Both the position numbers and the translations under genes were made by a program. Positions 25,338 to 33,329 of a stretch of DNA of 64,000 nt are shown one piece after another. The DNA is from CAZICM01 sp964537685 (GTDB lineage: Bacteria; Myxococcota_A; Polyangia; Polyangiales; Polyangiaceae), in contig CAZICM010000029.1 of assembly GCA_964537685.1 (NCBI GenBank), positions 50,219 to 114,218 of the forward strand, in the 5' to 3' direction. The notes below the pieces were generated by a model, which worked only from the letters and a program-made list of their open reading frames with translations, did no database searches and was not told the origin of the DNA. Within the stretch, counting starts at the first letter, position 1. Each line of letters begins with the position of its first letter.

Positions 25338-25365
25338 GCGCCAAAATGGCGCTCGACCGAAATCT
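25338..25365 (-). promoter_or_regulatory. Conserved box upstream of hcp copy 1
   Basis: The plus-strand text from 25338 begins GCGCCAAAATGGC and ends ACCGAAATCT, closely matching 26102-26128 upstream of the other hcp gene. Read in the direction of transcription it contains CCATTTTGGCGC, which is palindromic and resembles a sigma-54 minus-24 half, but no good minus-12 half follows at a usable distance from the ATG. It is likely a regulator or duplication footprint. Confidence 0.35.
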
Positions 25366-25383
25366 TTCCTATCACAAAGCGAT

Positions 25384-25413
25384 GAAGCCCGGGAGATATT
25401 GCTCCCGGGCTTC
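25384..25413. terminator. Strong hairpin between the two hcp genes
   Basis: GAAGCCCGGGAG and CTCCCGGGCTTC form a perfect 12-base stem with a 6-base loop. The U-rich tract (TCGTTTTTTATT) follows on the plus strand, opposite to hcp transcription; on the minus strand the hairpin follows the copy-2 stop by about 30 bases but is not followed by U. It may act as an RNA-stabilising or partial read-through structure that separates copy 2 from copy 1, or stop antisense transcripts. Confidence 0.55.
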
Positions 25414-25443
25414 TCGTTTTTTATTGCGTTCTAGAAAAGTGGA

Positions 25444-25932
25444 TCAGACAACGGGCTCTTGCCAGCTATCCATCGCCGTGATGCCGCCTTCGTTCCACGT
25501 CCATTCGATCTTCTCGTACGTGAAGGCAACCTCTTCGTACTCGGCGTAGCGCATCAGCTCAGGGTTCTTGTTGTTGAGCATGCGCGAGCTGATCGAGGCG
25601 ATGTTCGCGTTGTACAGCTTCACCGTGTAGTGCTGCTGCTCGGCGCCGGTTGCGCTGGGACGCCAGTGTTGGAGTTCCCAATCAGTGATGTTTTCGTTGT
25701 TGGTGAGAACGCTGAAGAGCAGCGGCGAGGACTTGTCGAGTTCCTTCGTGATGACGAAGGGCTTGTGCATACGCTTGCCGGTGGGCAGGCCGCTCGCGGG
25801 GTCGCGGGGGCTGACGATCTCGTGCGAGACCGCGATCACCATGATCTTGTCTTCGCGGCCCTTCTGGGTCACGGAGCCCTTGATATCGCCTTGCTTCTGT
25901 CCCTTGAGCTTCAGATATGAATTCAGTGCCAT
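25444..25932 (-). CDS. hcp: Hcp family type VI secretion tube protein (copy 2)
   Basis: About 162 residues from ATG 25932, which has a GGAAGAGG site about 10 bases upstream; an in-frame ATG at 25965 has no such support. It carries the same family blocks as copy 1: YLKLKGQKQGDIKGSVTQKG, HEIVSPRDPASGLPTGKRMH and VAFTYEKIEWTW. Roughly two thirds of residues are shared with copy 1, so the pair arose by tandem duplication and then diverged. It stands 247 bases downstream of the Ser/Thr kinase stop, with its own leader. Orphan Hcp proteins in myxobacteria may be used by a distant type VI apparatus. Confidence 0.93.
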   Translation of the reverse strand: MALNSYLKLKGQKQGDIKGSVTQKGREDKIMVIAVSHEIVSPRDPASGLPTGKRMHKPFVITKELDKSSPLLFSVLTNNENITDWELQHWRPSATGAEQQHYTVKLYNANIASISSRMLNNKNPELMRYAEYEEVAFTYEKIEWTWNEGGITAMDSWQEPVV

Positions 25933-26089
25933 TGCTAATCGACCTCTTCCGAAGACCCTCAACACCTGGGCTCAGTCTACGCCCCGTTGCGCGCTGGCAG
26001 ATGTCTTGTTCCTCGGTTTGTCAGAGTGTCCCGCGGCAAGATTTTTGATGATGCCTGCCGTGAGATGTTTGCGAGGTTATCCCCTGATA

Positions 26090-26108
26090 TTGGCGTGTCA
26101 AGCGCCAA
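26090..26108. promoter_or_regulatory. Dyad upstream of hcp copy 2
   Basis: TTGGCG and CGCCAA form a perfect inverted repeat around seven bases. On the minus strand it overlaps TTGGCGC followed by GCC at the spacing of sigma-54 elements (GG, ten bases, GC), though the TT before GC is missing. It overlaps the conserved hcp box by a few bases. Confidence 0.35.
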
Positions 26109-26128
26109 AATGGCCGTACCGAAAATCT
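26102..26128 (-). promoter_or_regulatory. Conserved box upstream of hcp copy 2
   Basis: The plus-strand text runs from GCGCCAAAATGGC to ACCGAAAATCT and shares about 23 of 27 positions with the box before copy 1. It lies about 170 bases from the ATG here but only 22 bases from it at copy 1, so if it is a binding site it cannot act at one fixed distance. Confidence 0.35.
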
Positions 26129-26179
26129 GTTTCGGCGCGCTTTTCCTCCGCGCGTTTTGTTCTATGTTTGTTCTAGGGA

Positions 26180-28690
26180 TTAGAGGCCGGGTACTTGAAT
26201 TTGAATTGGAAGGCTATCCGGTTGTTTTGAAATCTCAACAAATTTATTATAAATCTGATCGAGTTTTTCTTCCGCGGGCGGATTCAGCCCGGAGCCGCCC
26301 AGTGCGATTTCAATCCCTGCAAAATCTCCGGGCAGCATAAAGCCTGTTTCGGGGGGCGCGCTTGGCGGCAGCGAAATGGGATGACCTTTGGCGAGCAAGA
26401 GCTCGACCCGGGTCACGCCCGCGCTTTTTGCGATGCGCAGAAGCTGAAGCAGGGTTCCGTAGTCCAGGCTTCGATCGGCGAGGATTGATAGTTCCGCGGA
26501 TGAGCCTCGCTCAGGAATTTCCGGTGCAGCGAGGGCGTGATTGAGGTCGTGCCCGATATTGGCTGCACCGGCGGGCATGTGCAGTGCACCGAGTTTGGCG
26601 ATGCCTTTTCCATTCAGGGCAACGGTGTCGCGCGTAAGCTGAACGGCGGGAGCTGGGTCCGGCGCAAACTGCGCACCATTTAAATCTGGAGGCGCCATCG
26701 GCGGATCGAGGCGCGCAAACAGGGCGAATTGGGGCGCGAGCGCTTCGTGCAGGCGGCTCCGCACAGAAGTCATTTGTTGATGCTGAAGGACATCTGCGAA
26801 AACAAGCAATGCGATAACGGCAACCAAATAGAACGACGATTTGAGTGAGTTGCGCAGGTGCGGCAATAGCGTCCGGCGGCGGAAGTCTTCGATGAGCAGC
26901 AGCGAGACAAGCAATGCGGCAACGGCGGACACGAAATAGGTCGCTGTGCGTTCGGCATCGGCTGCGATGACCTCGAGCGCGCGTTCGGCTCGGGTCGTGC
27001 ATTCGTTCCACAGCGCGGCTTGGCGGGCCTCGACGCGGGCGAAGCCAAGGGCGATGGTGAGGCTGAGGGAAAAGAGAATCGAAAGCGCTCGTTCAAAGGT
27101 GCGCGCCGATGAAAGGAGGGCGGTCTCGCGCGATGCGAATCCGAGCAGAAGCAATCCTGCGGCGGTGGCAGCGATGAGGCCCGCCGATGGCGCGGCGGCG
27201 GCGAAGGCGCCGATGGCGAGAAGTGCCATGCCCGCCGATGCGGCCAAGGCTTCGCGCCGGATATTGAGCTGGGCCGCAATCGCTGAGGGCTCCGTTCTTT
27301 TTATTGTATTGACTGACAATTTGATAAGCTGTGCACATAAAATAGCCGAGCAGGCGAACCCCAAGAATCGGCCTGCATTGGCCTCATAAATTCCCATCAA
27401 AAAGGTGGTGAGCTGTTCGGTGGCGGGCAGTTCAGAAACGACATTGCGCACTTTTGCCCAGCCCGTATAGGTGCCGAGTGCACCCGTGAAGGCGGGGATG
27501 AAGGCGATCGCAAAACGCGCAAGTCCAGCGCGAAGCGTTTCTTTTTGAGGAATGAATTTCAATGCGATCGTGCATAAAATAAATGCGGTCAAAGTGAGAT
27601 AAGAGCCTGCGCCCGCGATAACCAACCATTCGCGCGGGTTGTATTGGGCTTGTCCCGCGTATCCAACGCCGAGCATCGCCGCGATGCCAATGGGAACCGG
27701 CAAGAGCCACGCCGCGGGGGGAGCCTGTTTGGTGGCGGGATTTTGGAAATGCGGCGTTCCCTTCTCGGCTGTGGGCAAGGGCATTGGAGCTTGGATGGTT
27801 TCGCCCAGCCCCATTCTCCAAGCCTCAAAGGCCCGATCGCCTTCTGCAACAAGCTCGCGCATTGAAGGAAAGCGCTCGCTTTTGGCTTTTGCGAGGGTGC
27901 GCCCTAAAAACGCCTCGACCATGTTGGGGGCCGCAATGCCTTTGTCCGAAAGCGAAGGAGGCGGCTCATTGAGGTGTTTTTGAGCGAGTTCCACAAAGTG
28001 CGCGCCTGAAAATGGAGGCGACCCCGTGAGCAATTCAAACAGCATGGCGCCGAGCGCGTATTGATCGGACTGTTCTGAAATGCCTTCGTTCCACCATTGT
28101 TCAGGCGGGGCGTAGGCGGGTGTTCCGAGAAAAACGCCTGAATGGGTGAGCTTGTCCTGCCCTTGTCCTTCCGGCATTGCGTTGACTTTGGCGAGGCCGA
28201 AGTCCAAGAGCCGCGTGATCGTTTCGCCGCTTCTGCCGTGTTCCAAAAAGATGTTTCCAGGCTTGAGATCGCGGTGAATGATGCCCGCGTCGTGAGCTGC
28301 GCCAAGAGCTTCTGCGGCCGTGCGGGCGATGTTCCAAGCCTGTGCCGGCGCAAATCGTCCCTGTTCTTTAAGCGCGTCGGAGAGGGATTTCCCTTCGAGC
28401 AAGGGCATCGCCAAATAGGGGCGTCCGTCTGGCAGCGTTCCCGTCGCGAACACATCGACGATCGCCGGGTGCCGGACAGCATTGGCCGCTCTCGCTTCCC
28501 TCAAGAGTCTTGCGTGATCGGTGAGAGATCTTGCGTGCAGCACCTTGAGCGCGACGCTTCTGCCGATACGGGGCTCCTCCGCGGCATACACCGTTCCTGT
28601 CGCGCCTTGTCCAAGCTTGCGAACAATCCGGTAGTCACCCGCGCTGTCTCCCGGTGCAAGTTCGCTGTCGTTATTCTCTGATGCGCTCAC
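26180..28690 (-). CDS. Ser/Thr protein kinase with multi-helix membrane domain and ExbD-like C-terminal domain
   Basis: An 836-residue protein. The Hanks kinase domain (20-290) is complete: GQGATG loop (27-32), K49 in VALK, HRDLKPGN (139-146) and DFG (163-165), with APPEQW after the activation loop. About ten hydrophobic segments follow between 327 and 640. The last segment (about 683-775), including VALNGKGIAKLG and ILADRSLDYGTLLQLLRIAK, closely recalls the periplasmic domain of ExbD/TolR, the part that follows the single helix in energy-transducing complexes. The start is 5 bases after the stop of the GAF/AAA+ regulator, so the two are co-expressed. Confident for the kinase; the ExbD likeness is my reading of motif spacing. 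Confidence 0.88.
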   Translation of the reverse strand: MSASENNDSELAPGDSAGDYRIVRKLGQGATGTVYAAEEPRIGRSVALKVLHARSLTDHARLLREARAANAVRHPAIVDVFATGTLPDGRPYLAMPLLEGKSLSDALKEQGRFAPAQAWNIARTAAEALGAAHDAGIIHRDLKPGNIFLEHGRSGETITRLLDFGLAKVNAMPEGQGQDKLTHSGVFLGTPAYAPPEQWWNEGISEQSDQYALGAMLFELLTGSPPFSGAHFVELAQKHLNEPPPSLSDKGIAAPNMVEAFLGRTLAKAKSERFPSMRELVAEGDRAFEAWRMGLGETIQAPMPLPTAEKGTPHFQNPATKQAPPAAWLLPVPIGIAAMLGVGYAGQAQYNPREWLVIAGAGSYLTLTAFILCTIALKFIPQKETLRAGLARFAIAFIPAFTGALGTYTGWAKVRNVVSELPATEQLTTFLMGIYEANAGRFLGFACSAILCAQLIKLSVNTIKRTEPSAIAAQLNIRREALAASAGMALLAIGAFAAAAPSAGLIAATAAGLLLLGFASRETALLSSARTFERALSILFSLSLTIALGFARVEARQAALWNECTTRAERALEVIAADAERTATYFVSAVAALLVSLLLIEDFRRRTLLPHLRNSLKSSFYLVAVIALLVFADVLQHQQMTSVRSRLHEALAPQFALFARLDPPMAPPDLNGAQFAPDPAPAVQLTRDTVALNGKGIAKLGALHMPAGAANIGHDLNHALAAPEIPERGSSAELSILADRSLDYGTLLQLLRIAKSAGVTRVELLLAKGHPISLPPSAPPETGFMLPGDFAGIEIALGGSGLNPPAEEKLDQIYNKFVEISKQPDSLPIQIQVPGL

Positions 28691-28695
28691 AACAA

Positions 28696-30276
28696 TCAGG
28701 GCTTGCTATTCGGGTGTTTTGTCAGGCTGTGGGCTCGGATCAAATCGTACAGGTGCGAGCGCGCAAGCCCAATCCGCCGCGCGGTTTCGCTCACGTTCCA
28801 TCCGCAGGCTTCGAGGGCCTCGCGAAGAAATCGGGCCTGAAAGCGGCGCATGGCATCTTCATAGTTTTCCGGTCCTTCGGCGGATTCGGCTCCTTGCACC
28901 GCACGCTCGGGAAAGAGGTGATGCGCTTCGATGGATGCGGTGTTTTCACTAAAGGCGACAGCCCAGCCGCGGGCGACGGCGTTCTCGAGCTGCCGCACAT
29001 TGCCGGGCCAGGGGCTTTCAATGAGGGCTGCTTTGGCAGGGCGTGAAAGCGGAATGGTCCGGGCGTGATTTTTTCCCAAGGCTTGCGCGATCGCTTCGGC
29101 GATGGGAACGATGTCCTCTTTTCGTTCGCGCAGAGGCGGCACGCGAATCTGAAGGACATTGAGCCGGTAGTACAAATCTTCGCGGAAACGCTTGGTTTTT
29201 ACGAGATCTTCGAGATCGGCGTTGGTTGCCGCGACAATCCGCACATCGGCCTCGACAGGCACATTGCTGCCCAGCCTGTAGTAGCGGCGGCTCTGTAGAA
29301 ACATCAGAAGCTTGCCTTGCACAACCGAGGGAATCTCCCCCACTTCATCGAGAAAGAGCGTGCCTTTCTGAGCGGCGAATATCTTGCCCTCCATGCGTTT
29401 GGTTGCCGTGCTGTGCGCTCCTTTTTCGGCTCCGAACAATTCGCTCTCGAACAGGGTTTCTGGAATGGCTGCGCAGTTCAGTTCCACAAACGGTCCCGAT
29501 GCCCGGGGCGAACTCCGGTGCAGGGCGCGCGCAAGAGCCGTCTTTCCTGTTCCGCTTTCTCCAGTGAACAGCACGCTTACAGGCACGGGAGCGGCGACCA
29601 GTATTTGCTTGAGCACTTCGGCAAGAACGCGGCTCGTGCCAGCGATCTCTTCCGCGCTCAGCCGCTGTCTCAGCGCGAGCGTATGATCGGCGCCGACCGC
29701 CGCTTCATCGCGCTCGAGGCGTGTGATGAGCCGATCGACCAAAGGAGCTAGGTGCCGTGCGAACAGCTCGGCGTGAGCCCGGTCTTCCTCGGGAAAAGGT
29801 CCCGGCGCCTTCCGGCCTTCGAGATACAGCACACCGAGCGCTGGATTCTGTCCGATAGGGGCGCAGAGCACGGCTTGAATCTTTTTCGCCTGCACGCTCG
29901 CCTGCGCTTGAAAGCGCGGATCCTCGAGGGCACTCGCCGTACTGATTGTCGTATTTGTGGCCAGGGCTTTGGCGATGATGCCTGTAGAGATGGAACGTCT
30001 CACATGCGCGAGCTCGTCGTCGGTACAACCCTGAGCTATCCAAAAACGAGGCTGTTCACGCGGGATTTGCGTGGCTGCGCCCGGGCGCGCATCGATCTCG
30101 ATATAGCCCTTGCGCGCTCCTGTCACTTCGGTAATCAGCGCGAGGGCACCCGTCAGCAGAGGCTCGATATCTTCGCGCGAGCCCAGCTCGAGCATCTGCA
30201 AGAACAAATCGCGCTCCAGGCGAAGGCGTGAGATGTCCTCGCCTTTTTGAGCGTTCTCCGAAGGGGAGTTCATCAC
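28696..30276 (-). CDS. GAF/AAA+/Fis-type transcriptional regulator (enhancer-binding protein with altered GAFTGA loop)
   Basis: A 526-residue protein. A GAF domain (about 30-185) precedes a sigma-54-interaction AAA+ domain with Walker A GESGTGKT (239-246), Walker B LFLDEVGE (307-314) and R-finger region FREDLYYRLNVL. A Fis-type helix-turn-helix (WNVSETARRIGLARSHLYDL) ends the protein. The loop that normally reads GAFTGA and touches sigma-54 is GAEKGA (282-287), losing the essential Phe and Thr. It may therefore not activate sigma-54 promoters in the usual way. It is the first gene of the run kinase, hcp, hcp, receiver, and is a likely regulator of it. Ligand for the GAF domain unknown. Confidence 0.92.
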   Translation of the reverse strand: MMNSPSENAQKGEDISRLRLERDLFLQMLELGSREDIEPLLTGALALITEVTGARKGYIEIDARPGAATQIPREQPRFWIAQGCTDDELAHVRRSISTGIIAKALATNTTISTASALEDPRFQAQASVQAKKIQAVLCAPIGQNPALGVLYLEGRKAPGPFPEEDRAHAELFARHLAPLVDRLITRLERDEAAVGADHTLALRQRLSAEEIAGTSRVLAEVLKQILVAAPVPVSVLFTGESGTGKTALARALHRSSPRASGPFVELNCAAIPETLFESELFGAEKGAHSTATKRMEGKIFAAQKGTLFLDEVGEIPSVVQGKLLMFLQSRRYYRLGSNVPVEADVRIVAATNADLEDLVKTKRFREDLYYRLNVLQIRVPPLRERKEDIVPIAEAIAQALGKNHARTIPLSRPAKAALIESPWPGNVRQLENAVARGWAVAFSENTASIEAHHLFPERAVQGAESAEGPENYEDAMRRFQARFLREALEACGWNVSETARRIGLARSHLYDLIRAHSLTKHPNSKP

Positions 30277-30367
30277 GGGGATAATTCAGCATAAGGGATG
30301 CGGGCGATCTGGCGGAGACGCTTTTTCCCTGTGGACATACAAGCGCGCCTGGCATTAGTTCAAACCT

Positions 30368-31057
30368 ATGAACCGCGCGTATTTGATGGTTGGTTTGGGC
30401 GTGTTTGGGTTTGCCGCGGCGAGTGCCGGATGTGGTGCTGCTCCACCGCCCACGGGTTCACAAAACAAAATCGTTCAGTCGGCGCCTCCTCTGACCCCCG
30501 CGCCGGCATCGTCTTCATCCTCAGCTTCCAGCGGCCCGGCGGATGACAAGCCCGCAGACGATGGCGACGGCGGTCCTGGCGGAGGCGGCGAAGTCACAGA
30601 AGGCGGACTCGATGGCGCGAAAGGCCGCGGCGGGCTAGGCACAGCCAAATCAGCAGGTGAAAAAGACAAGCTTGCGGAAAGCAAAGGAGGGGATTCACCG
30701 GCACCGCCCCCTCCCGCACAAGCGGCCACCATGAACTCCACACCGCTGTCGGGGCGTTTAAGCCAGCAGGAGATCAACGACGTTTTATCGAAAAACGCAG
30801 CACTATTTGATGAGTGTTATTCGATTGGGGCAGGTGCGGGGCGGGACTTTCACGCAACGGTTTCGGTTCGCGCGACGCTTGGACCGAGCGGCGCGGTCAG
30901 TGATGCTCAGGTCATTCAGTCGGACGCGAAGAATGCAAAAGTGGACTCGTGTGTGGCCAATGCGATTCGAAAAATAAAATTTCCCGTGCCCAAGGACGGC
31001 GGCACGAGCGTCGTGACATTTCCTATCGAATTTCAGGGGGCTGAAAAGCGCCGCTGA
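30368..31057 (+). CDS. AgmX/PglI C-terminal domain lipoprotein
   Basis: A 229-residue lipoprotein: the leader ends in lipobox SAGC (C22). A Pro/Ser/Gly/Asp-rich linker (25-125) follows, then a TonB-like domain of about 95 residues starting GRLSQQEINDVLSKN and containing the pair of cysteines ECYS and DSCVANAIRKIKFP. This C-terminal block is the one found in myxobacterial AgmX and PglI gliding-associated proteins and many related envelope proteins. It is probably anchored in a membrane with the domain reaching across the periplasm. It is divergent from the enhancer-binding protein gene (91-base gap). Confidence 0.8.
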   Translation: MNRAYLMVGLGVFGFAAASAGCGAAPPPTGSQNKIVQSAPPLTPAPASSSSSASSGPADDKPADDGDGGPGGGGEVTEGGLDGAKGRGGLGTAKSAGEKDKLAESKGGDSPAPPPPAQAATMNSTPLSGRLSQQEINDVLSKNAALFDECYSIGAGAGRDFHATVSVRATLGPSGAVSDAQVIQSDAKNAKVDSCVANAIRKIKFPVPKDGGTSVVTFPIEFQGAEKRR

Positions 31058-31107
31058 AATCCCGTGCCCGCGCAGGGGTGATGACACGGGCCATTCGGAG
31101 AAGATGT

Positions 31108-33221
31108 ATGCGTCACCTTCAAGCATGGTGGTGGACTGTCAGCGTGGGCATGGCCATGGCGGCGTGCGGCGGCGATGAGACCGCAGCCTCAAGCTCCTCG
31201 GGTACAGGCCAGAGCTCATCGTCGACATCGGCTTCAGGCACAGGCCAGAGCTCCTCGAGCGGCACGGGCGGTGTTGCGGGCATGGGCGGTGCCGGCGGTG
31301 TCGGTCAAGGCGGTGTTGCAGGCATGGGCGGTGCCGGCGGTGTCGGTCAAGGCGGTGTTGCAGGCATGGGCGGTGNNNNNNNNNNNNNNNNNNNNNNNNN
31401 NNNNNNNNNNNNNNNNNNNNNNNNNNNNNNNNNNNNNNNNNNNNNNNNNNNNNNNNNNNNNNNNNNNNNNNNNNNGGCATGGGCGGTGCCGGCGGTGTCG
31501 GTCAAGGCGGTGTTGCAGGCATGGGCGGTGTCGGTCAAGGCGGTGTTGCAGGCATGGGCGGTGCCGGCGGTGGTGGTCAAGGCGGGGGAACGGGTGGTGT
31601 TGGAGGCGCGGGGGCTGGAGGCGCAACCTCAAGCGGCGGCGGTGCGGGCCAAGGCGGAAGCGGCGGTTCGGGAGGCGCGCCCCTTTCCGTATGCGGCGAT
31701 GGATTCGTGGGTGCGGGCGAAACCTGCGATGATGGCAACACCGTGCCCAACGACGGCTGCGATGCGGCCTGTTTGCTCGAGTCCGGAACGGTATGCGGCG
31801 ATTCAGTCAATCTCAGCGACCCAAATGTCGCGGTGAAGAACGCCGATTTGCTGACGTACAACGGCTCTACACTCGGCTCGGGGCTAACCGATTTTGGCGA
31901 TCCAAGCTGTTCCGATGGAACGGCCGGTATTTTGACCGTATTGCACCGCTATACGACTGGAGCTCTTCCAGCCCGCCTTCGCGTGGAAACAAAAGAAACG
32001 ATTGGAAATCTTAAAGATACAGTCGTATGGGTTTACAAGGATTGCTTGAATACCTCGTCTGAGCTTGCCTGCGACGATGATTCAGGCCCTGCCACCTATT
32101 CCGATTTAAAAACCGGTGTAATGGCTCCCTACACGACTGTATTTATCGCGGTATCCGGATACAGCGCGGCCGATACGGGCGCCTACACGCTGATGGTTTG
32201 GGAAACGCCGGTCACGGTTGTGCCCGCATCGGGAAGCTGTGCCGCTCCTGTTCCCATTGCAGCGGGCAGCTATGCAGGAGAAACCTTAATAAGCGATCCC
32301 AACAATCTATCGGCCGCCGCGTGTTTTACCGGAATGTCTGCACCTGAAGCCGTCTACGAACTCTCGATTGCGGCGAAAAGCGATATTCGCGTCCAGCTCG
32401 CCCCGGATTCGCCTGCCCTTGATTTGGGCCTGTATCTCCGGGCATCGCCCTGCGCCGCCGGAATGGAGCTCGCCTGCGCCGAAGATACGGGAGTAGGTTT
32501 ATCTGAATCGATGGAATTGAAAGACGCCCCGCCCGGGACCTATTATATCGTGGTGGATGGCTATACAAGCTTAGATGTCGGGCCCTATGGAATGAGCGTC
32601 GACACGATTGCCGTATTGCCTCCCGGGGCGCCCTGCGATCCCCAATCCCTCCAAAGCCGCTGTGAAACAGGTCTTTCTTGCGCGGGGCCGGCCATGGGCG
32701 CCGTATGCGCGGCCGCCAATACGATTTTTTATGAAGACTTTAGCATGGGATTGGGAGCCTTTAGCACCGGCGATGCGGGATCGGATGGCCTAACATGGAC
32801 GTATTGCAATCCTTTTGCCGGCTGCCAGCACGACAATACAACGGGCAGCCTATCCAGCGCCGGCTTCGCACTCGTGCACGACGACAACAATGTCATTCAC
32901 GATGGCGAAATGCTTGTGACCCCACCTCTATCCGCACTGGGTTACAATTTTGTCGCATTGCAATTCGATCATAATTTTGACCATCTCGAAAGCTCTTCGG
33001 ACCTCGCTCGCGTTGAATTGTCCACCAATATGATGATATGGACACCCGTTGCGGATTTCACCGGAGACGCCGCCGGGCGCGTGTATCTCGATCTATCGCC
33101 GATGGCCGCCGGACAGACGTTTTGGCTGCGCTTTGTGTTCGATGACCAAAGCTCAGCCCAGAATCCCCTCGTGTGGGTCAACGATTGGCGCCTCGACGAC
33201 GTCCGCGTGCTTGGGCTTTGA
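31108..33221 (+). CDS. Gly-rich secreted lipoprotein with Cys-rich repeat and PPC-like domains (interrupted by assembly gap)
   Basis: ATG 31108 begins a leader ending in lipobox MAAC (C20), then a Ser/Gly linker and a tandem Gly-rich repeat into which the 100-N gap falls. After the gap the repeat continues and leads to CGDGFVGAGETCDDGNTVP, the myxobacterial Cys-rich repeat, then two domains like bacterial pre-peptidase C-terminal (PPC) domains, and a C-terminal jelly-roll-like part starting near IFYEDFSMGLGAF. The frame before and after the gap does not agree with exactly 100 missing bases, so the Ns are a placeholder. Adhesion or surface display is likely; no catalytic residues are seen. Confidence 0.75.
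31279..31580 (+). repeat. Minisatellite encoding Gly-rich repeats (42-base unit, with variants)
   Basis: Unit GGCATGGGCGGTGCCGGCGG plus 22 more bases encodes the 14-residue unit GMGGAGGVGQGGVA. Units start at 31279 and 31321, then the gap; after it a full unit starts at 31476, a 33-base variant at 31518 and a modified unit at 31551. Near-identical copies explain why assembly failed here. Copy number is probably variable. Confidence 0.9.
31376..31475. other. Assembly gap (100 Ns)
   Basis: Exactly 100 N inside the minisatellite. The codon phase on the left requires a missing length of 2 modulo 3, and completion of the broken unit needs 29 bases plus whole 42- or 33-base units; 100 does not satisfy this, so the length is arbitrary. 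Confidence 0.95.
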
Positions 33222-33329
33222 ACCCGCGCCCGGCGCGCAAACGAATACAGCGCTCGCCGCACCACTTCGTGTAAAGTGCACGTTTAGGTTTTCGCACGGT
33301 TCCCGAAGTTCTCCACGCTGCAGGTCGAC

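Noticed and set aside
25384..25413. Ordinary rho-independent terminator for hcp
   Set aside because: The U-tract is on the opposite strand to transcription; kept only as a hairpin of uncertain role.
24831..25932. A full type VI secretion cluster
   Set aside because: Only Hcp genes are visible; no sheath, baseplate, ClpV or VgrG gene is in the window.
26090..26150. Canonical sigma-54 promoter upstream of hcp copy 2
   Set aside because: GG and GC have the right spacing but the TT of the minus-12 element is missing, and the copy at hcp 1 would put the start inside the ATG.
31279..31580. CRISPR-like regular repeats
   Set aside because: The repeat is a 42-base coding unit with no unique spacers and lies inside an open reading frame.
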